NCBI GenBank assembly: GCA_003864495.1
Contig: ML133465.1
Location: forward strand, 1,361,204-1,425,203
Length of the DNA: 64,000 nt
DNA from: Nemopilema nomurai
Taxonomy: Eukaryota; Cnidaria; Scyphozoa; Rhizostomeae; Rhizostomatidae
Direction of reading: 5' to 3'
A model generated the notes under the pieces. It saw only the letters and a list, made by a program, of their open reading frames with translations, was not told the origin of the DNA and made no database searches. Every line of letters begins with the position of its first letter. The stretch's first letter is position 1. Positions 28,666-39,100 of the stretch are shown here, piece after piece. Position numbers and translations under genes: made by a program.

Positions 28666-29329
28666 GTTTCACTTCTGACGTAACATCCAGCCTGTAGGCT
28701 TGAGTGACTAGGCCCATGTTGCAGTAAGCGGTACTTTTACCCCAAACTGGAAGCTGCGAAATAATTCAAGCCTTGAAGTGAAATAGGAAAAGGAAATCTA
28801 ACCTTTGTGTCGATTGCAATCGATTGCAATAGTTGATATTCTGGCTATTTACTAGTGACCTACAATAGCCGTCCAGCAGGGGGATCCAGAATGTGATATA
28901 AGGAAGGGCCATTTATGAAAGAAAAGTGAGCCTGGAATAATTTTCGTAGACAAGCTCTTCAAATTTTTACAGGACGTTGGCTAAGCTCTTTCTCTCAGAA
29001 GAATAGAAAATTAAGAAACTTCATTACTGCGTCAATCATAAAAGCAAAATAACAAAAAATCATATTGACAGGATGTTACAATGCAGATGACAAGGGGGAA
29101 GAACTCATCCGAGTTCGTGAATAACATCATCATTCGTGTGTTGAAGAAGACACCATAACACACCGACACATAATGTGACAAAAAAGGTTAAGCATGTCCA
29201 AGGAAAACTGCGCGCAGGTACGGCTTCCCGATAGCCTTGGTACCAGCCCAGGCTAGGTTTCCTGAATGCGTCAATATGATCGAACGGCCTATATTGCCAC
29301 TGACATTCATTCGCTGGTTTTCACTTCAG
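28666..29329. other. Intergenic, upstream of the first LDL-receptor-like exons
   Basis: No signal-peptide exon or promoter was found that would start the receptor-like exons beginning at 29330. A 'cgattgcaat' repeat is doubled near 28812-28833. Confidence 0.35.
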
Positions 29330-29575
29330 GTAACATAACATGTCCATCTAGTGAATTCACTTGCAAGGACGGCTCCTGCATAGCAAAGTGGTGGAGATGC
29401 GATGGAGACGCTGACTGCATTGACAAATCTGACGAAGAATCCTGTGGAACATTAAGAAGGCAAAGGTGTGTTGGTGGGGAATGGCTGTGCCCAGGGACGG
29501 GTGTATGCATTCTTCAAAGTCTGAGGTGTGACGGTCAGAGTCATTGTCCTGATGGAGCTGACGAAAGCAATTGCA
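29330..29575 (+). CDS. Exon with two LDLa modules (receptor-like set 1)
   Basis: Phase 1-1 exon, 246 bases, between TTCACTTCAG and a GTGAGT donor. Module 1 runs [13 protein letters not shown] to DEESC; module 2 runs [14 protein letters not shown] to DESNC. Each has six cysteines and the SDE/ADE acidic box that binds calcium. Such modules bind lipoproteins and other secreted ligands outside the cell. Confidence 0.85.
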
Positions 29576-30058
29576 GTGAGTAAACGTTTTAACCTTGGCT
29601 TAGAGACTCATTGCTAGCAATGATCCTTTGCGCGCTATAAGTCATCCAAGCGAGCATCAAAAAATGGCCGTGAATTTCTATGGATTGCCTGTTCGTGACG
29701 TTTGAATTTGATGCGACTAGATAGCTCTTTTTCCTTGCATTCAAAATTGTAAGTGTTGTTTCGCCAAAGAAGACCACTCTACGCTGCACTGAACGACGAA
29801 AACGCCCTCTTCCTTCTGCTATTTGCGACTCCATAGCTAGGCCTTCATCCAACAACATGGTTTACGATCTGCAGGACTTGGTTTAGGACTTGAATTTGCG
29901 GTCCAGCTCAATATTGGATTGGTTGTTGTTTGTCTGTCTGTCTGTTTGTCAATCTGTTTGTTTGTTTTTTTTTTTTTGTTAGTTGGTGTTTTGAAAGCCA
30001 CCATTCGAAACCATATCAAAGGTAGAGAGAGACCTTAATCTAGATTCAACATTTTTAG

Positions 30059-30178
30059 CTGAATGCGCAAAATACGGAACTTGTCATCAAGTATGCGAAA
30101 CGAGTGGATCAAGCTACGAATGTTCCTGTGCGGATGGATACATTCTGGGAGAAGATGGAAAGGCGTGCAAGGCAAAAG
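30059..30178 (+). CDS. EGF-like exon (receptor-like set 1)
   Basis: Phase 1-1 exon with cysteine pattern ECAKYGTCHQVC, YECSCADGY, CKAK. It is nearly identical to the exon at 34954-35079, and the identity continues about 45 bases into the following intron, so the two are a recent local duplication. By position it is the EGF that immediately precedes the YWTD propeller. Confidence 0.85.
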
Positions 30179-30505
30179 GTCTGTTAGACATCAAATGTAT
30201 CCTCTCTATTCCCTCTTCAGTCAAAGATCAAGGTTGTATTTTTAATTTTTAATGGATTGCATTTCTTACGTACCCACGTATTAAGAAGTGAATCCCATTC
30301 ATAGTGAAAAATGAACTATTTCCTTGTTGATTAATTCCATGAGCTATGTATCAGTGAAATATGAGAGATGATCCGAGAATCTCATTTTTTCGATTTAGAT
30401 TTGTTGATAGTTGAATTCATTTCAGCACCACGATACCTTTCATCTTTTAACAAACTTCTCGAATATATCGAAACATGTCAGTCATAATTGTGTCATCTTT
30501 TTAAG

Positions 30506-30900
30506 GCACTTTTGTACCAAGGCTGATCATTTCTAGCAGGATGGACATCAGGAGTGTTAGAACAAACGGCACGGACCAAAAACTTGTTGCTAGCGATTTG
30601 ATTAGTGCTGTGGGACTGGACCTTGATGTTGCCAACAATTATGTTTATTGGTCCAACAGTTATCATAATACGATCAGCCGAGCTCGCCTTGGTGAAAGAA
30701 ATACCTCCCGAAGTTATACTGGATGGCGTAAGCAATGCTGAAGGTATAGCTGTCGACTGGATTGGAAGGAAACTCTACTGGACTGATGCTGTCGAAAAGA
30801 TAATTGCGGTTTCTGAATTGCATGGCAGCAATAGAAGGAGTCTAGTTCACTTTGCTAATACAAGCCATCCCAGAGCTATTGAGTGTGATCCGTACTCAGG
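30506..30900 (+). pseudogene. YWTD propeller half 1, frameshifted
   Basis: It reads VPRLIISSRMDIRSV, then VYWSNSYHNTISRARLG in one frame, and continues as [40 protein letters not shown] in another. The switch lies near 30695-30705. With a normal frame the exon would end in phase 2, as its counterparts at 49628, 55975 and 62345 do; at 395 bases it does not. Confidence 0.85.
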
Positions 30901-31909
30901 GTGAGTTTATCACGATTTCACGTGCCATGTGTATTGTCTAGCAATAGAGATCCGATAAAAACATTTAATCTAAGATTGAGTCGACTAGAAGGGTTTTTTA
31001 TACTTCAGTGCCCGAATGGTTCGCTGTTTCCAAATGGATTTTGAAACACTATCAGTCTGTAATGACTGATATTACATTTAGCAAGGTAAAGGCCAGTTAA
31101 TTCCCCAGCTTTTTAGAGTATGATGTAGAGTAATTCTCCAGCAAACCCTGTCTCAAAATTTCTTATCACGAGAACACCCAATCTCCTTTTTAATTTTACG
31201 AAATTGTCTTTACGCTCTTGGTTTGATGAATTGACGCTTCTTGGTATACGGTTTAACCTGTCTCTCACCAGTGTTTTACCTTTCTCGTACCTTCCAAGAC
31301 TCGTTCACTGGTTTTTCGTGCGTTTCCCTTCAAGGTTTCCCAGTCTTTATGTTTTACACCAAGGTTAACTGGGCGATTTGTTAATAGAACCTTTGTTTCC
31401 TTGATGGATGCTGCATTAAAGTTTCTTTTTGCGATTCACCCCGATTCCAAGTAGCTCTACAACAAAAGTGTGTTTGTACTCTGTCAATCTCTTTCTAAGC
31501 AGCAAATTTCTCCTCGCTAAGCTTCTACATGAGCTATTTCCACTTTTCTTTGCGGCACTTTTTATATGTCACATTATCTTGATAATCCTTCTACTCCTGT
31601 TTCATTCTTTCATAACTTAGTTATGCGTTGACTGCGCACTTTGTACCTCTCCCCAATATCTGCACGGTGTTTCTTCGATATATTTCCTGTTTATCTTCTT
31701 TCTATCCAGTTTCTCCTTTTCACTTGCATCTGCTCAACCACGTCACACTTTTCGAAACCTGTTCATCCAAACCTGGCATTAGCTGTGCCTGGCTTTGTTG
31801 ATATTCTTGAAAGTTATTAAGCTCCTGTTCATGTTTTCTGAAACACTTTTTGGTCGTCGTTTGAGCCCTTCACATAAGATGCGTCATTTTGTATTCTAAA
31901 TTTGTGTTT

Positions 31910-31926
31910 CACACACACACACACAC
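31910..31926. repeat. CA dinucleotide microsatellite
   Basis: Short (CA)n run in the intron between the propeller halves of receptor-like set 1. The rest of 30901-32506 is AT-rich intron with no supported exon. Confidence 0.8.
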
Positions 31927-32506
31927 CTAAAAGCTGGACAAAAGGTATTATGTGAAGTAAACCTTGAGGTGTCTTGAATATGTATCTCGCCATATCCTCA
32001 GTTAGCATGGTTCCTTCTGGACCATAGTCGTTAGGCATTAGGTATACAGTTTGGAATTTGCATTGAAATCCTTCTCTTGCCTAAATGAGTGGTTATGACA
32101 TCGATATCTTTAGTCAGTTCTGATTGACGCACCCTTGTTGATTTCATTTCGTCAACCAGACAACTTAAGCTTGGTATATGCATTTTAGCTCCTGCCTAGC
32201 GGTGAGCCTGTCCCGCGTAGCATCTTTGTGTTGTACCGTAAATTTCCGTTCAGCTCATTTGCTCGTTATTTCTATACGCCCGCTATGCAATGGGTTTTCA
32301 GATTTTTGCATCAAAAGCCAGCCGTGTGAAATGGTAAAATGTGAGTGCAGTCCAATTATTTACAGATTGACGTTAATCTAAAAGTATTTGTAAGCATTGA
32401 CTTTTGATAGTCTTAAATTAAAAATCATTCTCTAAACTTCTTATAAAACCCATACATTCTGTATGATTTCTAATTCAGATTGTAGATAATGCGTTTTACA
32501 CTAAAG

Positions 32507-32904
32507 GTACCTCTTTTGGACTGATTGGGGGATAAACGGTGGCATTGAACGAATCTCTATGGATGGTGAACCAGCTACTAGGGAAAAGGTTGTTTCAATA
32601 GACATTTCTTGGCCAAACGGCTTAACCCTGGATCTACCACAACAGAAGATGTACTGGATGGATGTCAAATTAAAGCGACTTGAAGTTGCGAATTTTGACG
32701 GCAGTGAAAGGAAGCAAATAAAGATTTACGTTGATTTTCCCTTTGCTTTAACTCATTTTGAAAATCATCTGTATTGGACGAACTGGAGGGGTAGTTCTGT
32801 AGAGAGTACTGACAAGTTCAAAGACCCGCACAATTTGACGCAAGTGCTCTTGGTCAATAATCCGATGACCGTGAAAGTATTGCATCCACTGAAACAACCG
32901 GTTG
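32507..32904 (+). CDS. YWTD propeller half 2 (receptor-like set 1), intact
   Basis: This 398-base exon is open throughout: [69 protein letters not shown]. It is clearly homologous to the exons at 50729, 57074 and 63447 but well diverged from them, so this set split from the tandem array long before the array expanded. Confidence 0.85.
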
Positions 32905-33397
32905 GTAAGTCAGATGAAAGCGCTATGTCTTCTTACAAACGAAAGCCACGTGGTTTTGGCACTACCGTTGCTTGAACATAACTGATTGGATCACTTTTTC
33001 CTTCCTTTCTCCATTTCTCTTTTCCTCCCCTCTTTTACCTCCTTTGACAATATCTTTCTTTTGCATCGTCTGTTTCTTCTTGTTGTGACTTAATAATATT
33101 ACTTCATTTTTATTAAATCTGGATTTTTTCTTACTACAAATCTGGATTTTTCTTATTTTAATGAACAAAAGTCATTTGAGAAGGCATTCGACTGTACGAG
33201 CATGGGCATAGTACAATTATGACGCTTTGTTTTGGCTGTGATTGGCTTTTGTATTTTGAAAGGAGATCAGAGTGCTTTGCAACGACTAGGCCATGAAAAG
33301 ACATCAATCTACAAACAAATTTTTCCTAGCCTTTAGAGATGTCAATTCGAAGTGCTTTTGTCACAAACACCTAATAAATAAAACAAACTCTCTGCAG

Positions 33398-33907
33398 GCA
33401 TCAATCCGTGTGGTAGCAACAATGGCGGCTGCAGTCATTTGTAACGGTTGGCTTTAGTGTGTGATATGTTTTGTAATATCTCAGTTGCGTGTTATAGTCA
33501 CATGTGCTGTTGAGTCCTGTTGTGTCAGTTAACGCCTTTCTAATGGCAATGTGTTTGTCTGTCAACATGTATTGTGCCTTTTGTATTGTGATCTTAATTA
33601 CCTTCCGTTCATGTTATGTGTGTGCGTTGTTCACTTTAGCGTTAGTCTTGCTGTTGAACGAATAAAGACAACATCAGAATAGAGTCTCTCTCGTGTTCTA
33701 CTTATTCGGGGCTTAGGCCCATTGGCCTAGCCCCATCGCGTCGAACTGTCTCTTCACCATCATAAGAAGAACCCAACCATTCATTAAACGTTACACATTT
33801 GTGCCTGATCGCCAAGGCGCAGAATGGAACTGGGTTCTCTTGCAGTTGCCCTGACACGCATCGTTTGTTGTCCAATGGAAAGACATGCAGAGCATTACCT
33901 CAGCCTA
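33398..33907 (+). pseudogene. EGF exon after the propeller, split by a solo LTR
   Basis: The left part (33398-33439) reads GINPCGSNNGGCSH and meets a stop just inside the insert. The right part (33800-33907) resumes LCLIAKAQNGTGFSCSCP to GKTCRALPQP. Removing the LTR and one copy of the 4-bp duplication leaves 150 bases in frame, phase 1-1, so the exon was intact before the insertion. Confidence 0.9.
33440..33795. mobile_element. Solo LTR (356 bp) of an LTR retrotransposon
   Basis: It begins TGTAACGG and ends AACGTTACA, so it has TG...CA ends inside a 7-bp inverted repeat. It is flanked by the 4-bp direct repeat CATT (33436-33439 and 33796-33799). An AATAAA signal lies near 33660, about 130 bases from the end, as in the R region of LTRs. 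No internal coding domain accompanies it. Such solo LTRs normally arise by recombination between the two LTRs of a full insertion. Confidence 0.85.
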
Positions 33908-34321
33908 GTGAGTCGATTATTGTCTACATCGCAACTGTGATTATCTTCACCAATCTTCATCATAATCGTGGTGTTCTGATCACCATAATCGCAATAAAAT
34001 TCATCTTTATCAGCATCCTGACTGAGTTTCATGATTATCATCACAATTATCTTGATTATATCATAATTTTTTAGTGCTGCAATGATCGGCTATGAATTTT
34101 GGTCTCTGCTCCGTCAGCAGTAATGTTTGCTGCGTAGCATTCGCTTGGAAGGAGCCACTGGCCCCTTTATCCAAAATCATATCAACTACCCTATGCTTAT
34201 TGAACACAACTTCACGCCATCCGACTTTATTGAATTGTAGCCAGTTTCTTCCAACCTTAATGCTTTAGGAAATTTTTGTTACCAAAAAAGATTTCTTATA
34301 TCGAATTTTGATTCTTTTCAG

Positions 34322-34456
34322 CAAAATCTACGGCCGTGAATGAATGCCTTAAAAACAATGGCGGTTGCATGCACACGTGCATTGACTTGGAAACCGGGTA
34401 CAACTGTTCGTGTAATGACGGCTTCAAGCTACATGCAGATGGGCAAACTTGTTACT
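34322..34456 (+). CDS. EGF-like exon (receptor-like set 2)
   Basis: Phase 1-1 exon: [39 protein letters not shown]. It matches the EGF at 48062 ([15 protein letters not shown]) and so is the first of the two EGF modules ahead of a propeller. Probably part of a broken gene copy. Confidence 0.8.
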
Positions 34457-34530
34457 GTATGTGATTTATGTCTGTATGCTCAGTTGAAGGTTTCCTTGTC
34501 TAGGCTATGAAGGTAATTTCATGAGACGTT

Positions 34531-34544
34531 GGGGGGGGGGGGGG
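34531..34544. repeat. 14-base G run
   Basis: Homopolymer in intron sequence. Such runs are common sequencing-error sites and bear on how far the one-base indels elsewhere in this locus can be trusted. Confidence 0.9.
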
Positions 34545-34953
34545 TGTTTGCATTGCTTTATCGAAGGGGGGACTGCCGATGCCATATTGTGAAGTGTTTT
34601 ACTTATCACGATTTTGAAAATAATTGTGTGATATAGATGTTAACATTTTGACTTCTCGCCCTTCTCACAAATTCACTTTTCGCTCTAGCCACAGTCATAA
34701 ATGTTTATCATTATATTGCATTATATTAAATATACGGAAAACAAAGCTACTGAGAGTGTTTCTCAAAGTATGATGTCATAATCAGAGCAGCAGGGACTGA
34801 TGATTATCTCCATTGTTTTGACCATGCAGCTAAATTGGAAACGTGAAGATATTGCTGTACTACCAGCACTTGTCTGAAGAAACCACTAGTGATTTTGATT
34901 TTTATTGTTATATGAAACCTAAAACAGGACTAGATCTATCATTGATGTTTCAG

Positions 34954-35079
34954 TTGCCAATTATTGTGCAAAATACGGAACTTGTCATCAAGTATGCGAA
35001 ACGAGTGGATCAAGCTACGAATGTTCCTGTGCGGATGGATACATTCTGGGAGAAGATGGAAAATCGTGCAAGGCAAAAG
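34954..35079 (+). CDS. EGF-like exon (receptor-like set 2)
   Basis: Phase 1-1 exon, NYCAKYGTCHQVC to GEDGKSCKAK. It is a near-identical duplicate of the exon at 30059, differing mainly at its 5' end and in one codon (KAC to KSC). Confidence 0.8.
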
Positions 35080-35432
35080 GTCTGTTAGACATCAAATGTA
35101 TCCTCTCTATTCCCTCTTCAGTCAAAGCAAACGCACGGATGTATTGAGAAATGAATCTCTTTTACTAAGTCATCAAACTTGTTTGGTTTAATATTATGGA
35201 CAAGAAAGCAGTGTTTACCTTTGCTGAAGGTTTTTGCCACAAAAGATATATTTTATTAAGTTATTAGCAGTAGATTTTTGTCTTACGGTTTAGTTAGCAG
35301 ATTTTATAGTTTTGGCTCATTTCTCAAAGCATTTGATCTCATATTATCATCATGCCAATCATGTTTAGCATGCCTCTTAAATTCAAAGTAATCCAAAAGT
35401 TCTCTAAACATGTGTACAGCATACTTTTTCAG

Positions 35433-35516
35433 ACATTTATGTGCCAGTGCTGATAATTTCAACCAGAAAGGACATCAGAAGCGTCGGAGCGAATGGCACT
35501 AAGTTACCTGAGCCTA
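35433..35516 (+). pseudogene. Truncated YWTD exon fused to the end of an EGF exon
   Basis: It starts like a propeller exon (VPVLIISTRKDIRSVGANGT; compare 30506) but after about 70 bases turns into 'ttacctgagcctagtaagt', which matches the end of the EGF exon and its donor at 33893-33911. The 84-base exon still has phase 1-1 and a good donor, but the rest of the propeller is absent. It looks like an unequal-recombination scar. Confidence 0.7.
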
Positions 35517-36077
35517 GTAAGTATCGCCGTTACCGTATTCGCAACTAACTCTAACAAAAAGACGATTGGAGGTGATGATAGGTTTTGCTATTATATTGAT
35601 CATTTTACCAACATTATATTTAAAAACAAGCAAAGACACTGCTCCCGCGTTAATCATTGCCTTAATCTTTTCAATCATCGTTATCGAAGTTATGGTAATC
35701 AGTGGACTTGCTACAAGTCTCTCTCTTGAAGAAAGAAGCAAGTCCATAACCAGATACGCTAGGGCACTGCCTTGTACGATACCACGAGGTAATTTGTACA
35801 ACAATAGTTAGCAAATTATGATTGACAGTCTTGTGGAGGTGGACGTGCAGCACGACACGAACCTCCAAATAGTTGTGAGCGCCTTCCCCGCGGGTATTAA
35901 CTCGAATTAAAGATATTAATTCCCATTTTAATATCAGGTCGGCAGCGTACATGTGCGAAGCCTTGAAAGTCATTCGAAGGAAAACAGGAAAACTTAGGCC
36001 TAAGAAGAACTTTGGAACCTGAATAATTAAAGCTGAATTATTTATTTGGCCAAAGGGCCTTCACACGTGTAAAGAAG
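35517..36077. other. Region between the two receptor-like loci, with an unrecognised membrane-like ORF
   Basis: The reading frame from ATG 35575 to 35811 encodes about 78 residues with two hydrophobic stretches (GFAIILIILPTLYL; ALIIALIFSIIVIEVMVI) and then a charged Ser-rich tail. An overlapping frame from 35493 starts MALSYLSLVSIAVTVFATNS, which resembles a signal peptide or membrane segment. I recognise neither. The later part should hold the promoter and 5' UTR of the gene whose first exon is at 36078. Confidence 0.3.
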
Positions 36078-36126
36078 ATGACGCTCCTAAATGTGGTGGT
36101 ATTTTCGCTTCTCGCAGCTTTAGTTG
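36078..36126 (+). CDS. Signal-peptide exon of the LDL-receptor-like gene
   Basis: ATG at 36078 opens [16 protein letters not shown] and stops in phase 1 at a consensus GTAAGT donor. A hydrophobic leader in a short phase-1 exon is what LDLa-type receptors have, and the next good exon in phase is at 45099, 9 kb on. The link across that intron is inferred from phase, strand and order only. Confidence 0.65.
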
Positions 36127-39100
36127 GTAAGTTCCGAATACATTCTAATTGCATTTCTTTAAATTTACTTGCCGAAAAGTAACCAGTTTATTGAATTACT
36201 CGGGGATTTGGTTGCCAACCGCCGCACCAAATAGTTGAAATTCCACGTCGTTTCTGTCGCAGTACAAATGTGTTCAAAATACTGGTTTGATAATAGGTTA
36301 AAATTCATTGCGTTTTTCCTATCAGTGAGTTTTTATTCTGTTTAACATCTTCGCATGGCGAAAAGACTTGACAACAAAGCTTCCCATCTGTTTTCCGTTC
36401 ATTTCGAAGCTGTCGCGGGTAAATTGCACACGCGGCATTATTTTAGTTCCCGTAGCTCATGGCGATAAATTTCTAGTGAGAAACAAATTACTCACTTGAC
36501 CTTGAAACAGCCACCACTTTTGCATGAGTAATTGTCATTATAGGCGGGGAATTTCGCGCCTTACGAGGGAATCTAATTCATATGTTCTCTTTTGTGGGTC
36601 GATTATATTCAGTTTTAAACGCATAAACGTCAATGGGTTAATTTGCCCCTCACAGTATACGTAAGATATTCATGTTTTACAGTGTGATTTGAGAATTAAT
36701 ACGACCAGTTCTCAGACAACAGGACTGCCTAAGGGCAAAGTGCAGTTCGTTTCTCAAAGGCATTATGCCCTCGATATGTGTTCCCGTCTCAAACAGCGTG
36801 AATGACTGTTGAATTGTTTAGATTCTCTGTGGAAATTGGGAACGTTCCTTGTTAATGTTGTCTGCTTTTAGAAGCAGGGAGGTCAGTGAAGTATGTCTAC
36901 CGACGGCGTCTTACCACGAAGAGCAAGCACCAAGCGTAAACTTTGAGAAATACCTGCTTGCAAATGGTCACACGATATTCCAGCATATGTTAATGGGGCT
37001 TTCTAACGATAACATTTCTTAGGCCCGAAAGAATAGACACATCGATAAAAAGACAACTTCGACCTTCATGGCAAATAAAACTCGTGGATATTTTCGATCA
37101 TAACCCAGATTGCAACTTACTTTTGAGCTGCTACTCGACGCAACGCCTGAAGTAAAACAGTAGCAGGTCATATTACCAACACTGACCCGCCCCTGCACTT
37201 ATTACTGTATGTCAAATATGGACTCAGACATTGTCTGTCAAACAGGGTGCATTTGTAATGCGTAGTTGCTATTTGTAATGCGGACACAGACAGAATCTGT
37301 CTGTTCTTTTCATAGACAGAACCTCATAGACAGAATATGGTATATTAGCCAATCAGGTTAGAGTTTCTCATTGCCATCATAAAGCCACCATAGGTATCAG
37401 AATGACACGTTAACACCTTGTTTAGTTGTCAAGATTTATTTGCACAAGAATTTCTACATGCATTTACTCCCCATGTGGTCTGAAGGATTCAAAACAGTGC
37501 AAGCTACACAATAGACCTGTATTCCACCGCTAGCGCTGCCTCTCAGTCATTGTTTCAAACTATTATTACAAATGCACAAAATAAATCATTCTCTGATCTC
37601 ATAATCATTAACAATGATAATCGTATCAGAGAATACAGAATAAAACTTTCTCTGCTCTTATAATTATTAACAATTGGACCTCGATGGCAGCAAGAAACCA
37701 TACAAGGCAGAATGCAAAACTATAGTGTCATAAATAGAAAAGAATTGCAGATCAAATTTCTTCTTCAGAATCAACTGTTTGTAACATTGTGTAATGTGGC
37801 AGCCGATAAACGAAATTAAGAAAACGTTTTCAGACAAACGGCAGGATTGTCTTACCTGAAATGTTGTGATCAATAAACGGCTAAATACCCGTTCCCAAGA
37901 TAAAATTATAAGTCATTGTTTATCAATGCCTTTCAATTCGATGCTCCAACACGAATGTGCACAGAGAAAGAGGTCCCGCCAAATGTAAAGCATACTTCGC
38001 GCCAAATCATGCATCCTAAATATTGATTGGTTGAGATAGATGTGTTCAGCCTTCATTTCAGTGTCTATTGGATGGTCTGAAAAGTAGGCATTTTATTGGA
38101 AGAGCCAACCCGCGCATTTTGCTGAAAGGCAGTTGATTGGGTAAAAAGAACTCTGTCCTCATACGGACAGAACTTTTTCTGCTGGAAAGAATTTCTTCTA
38201 AGGCTAACCTGATTGGCCAAGACAAATAGACCCCAGAAATTCCCGCAACCAAACAGCATCCGACATGACTCATCCTTGCATTGAATAGATTTCACGCCCA
38301 AGGACACACTGGTTGAAATGACCTGATACAGTTTCATTCATGGTCAATCTACTTAAAAAAATCCAACAGCAATCAAACACTCAAGCTTTTAAGTGATGCA
38401 CGCGAAGGATGGCGAGTCATTTTTCGTTGACAACTTTCGTTTCAAGTGTGCGGTGCGTGGCTGTGCATTACGTCATTTTTGCTCTCGATGCGAGGCTCTT
38501 GTTTTGCTGAGGCTAATCTGCTTAATTTGTTTTGGGGTAGTTTTAAGGGGCAATTCTATTTCCACAGAAGGGGTTTTAAGCCCGCGCAGCGGGGTTTTGG
38601 GGGCTAGTCTTCTGTTTTACAAATATATTGTTCATCTATGGTGAAAGTTGTCTTCAAAGTTTTACTGGAATATATTCTTTTTGCGTGACATGGTCTATCG
38701 TGAACCTAAATATCAAATTATTTTAATCACGCACAGCCATCGATTTAATTTACATAACCTTATACATTTTTTTATTCGAAACGCATATTTTTGTCAGTAA
38801 ATATTTGGGCGAGCACGCTCGGAGGGGGCGTTTGGAGTGATTCGTCTTTCAAGTCACTTTTAGCTTCACCGCTCTATATTTTTCAACTTTGCGCGGCAAA
38901 GGCAGTTGTAAATGGTTTCAGAACCAAGTCGAGATTTAGGCCCCGTTTACACGGGAACGGATCCGCATGGATCCGTACCCAAACTGGCTACGATAGGCCT
39001 TGCGTTTACACGGGCACGGTAGGATCCGTATCTTTTCTTGGAGAGATCCGTACCTTTTTGGGTACGATTAGAGAGCGAATCCATTTGGATCCGTTCCTTC

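Larger units (their letters stand above)
29330..33907 (+). pseudogene. Decayed LDL-receptor-like gene, first set of exons
   Basis: Order is LDLa-LDLa (29330-29575), EGF (30059-30178), YWTD half 1 (30506-30900), YWTD half 2 (32507-32904), EGF (33398-33439 plus 33800-33907). This is the LDL-receptor ectodomain plan, except that the first EGF before the propeller and any signal peptide are missing. LDLa modules keep their acidic calcium motifs ([28 protein letters not shown]). All exons use the standard phases of the family. Two lesions break it: a frameshift in YWTD half 1 near 30695-30705 and a solo LTR in the EGF exon. I call it a pseudogene, though the frameshift alone could be a sequencing error. 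The family is LDLR/VLDLR/LRP; no single orthologue is claimed. Confidence 0.75.
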
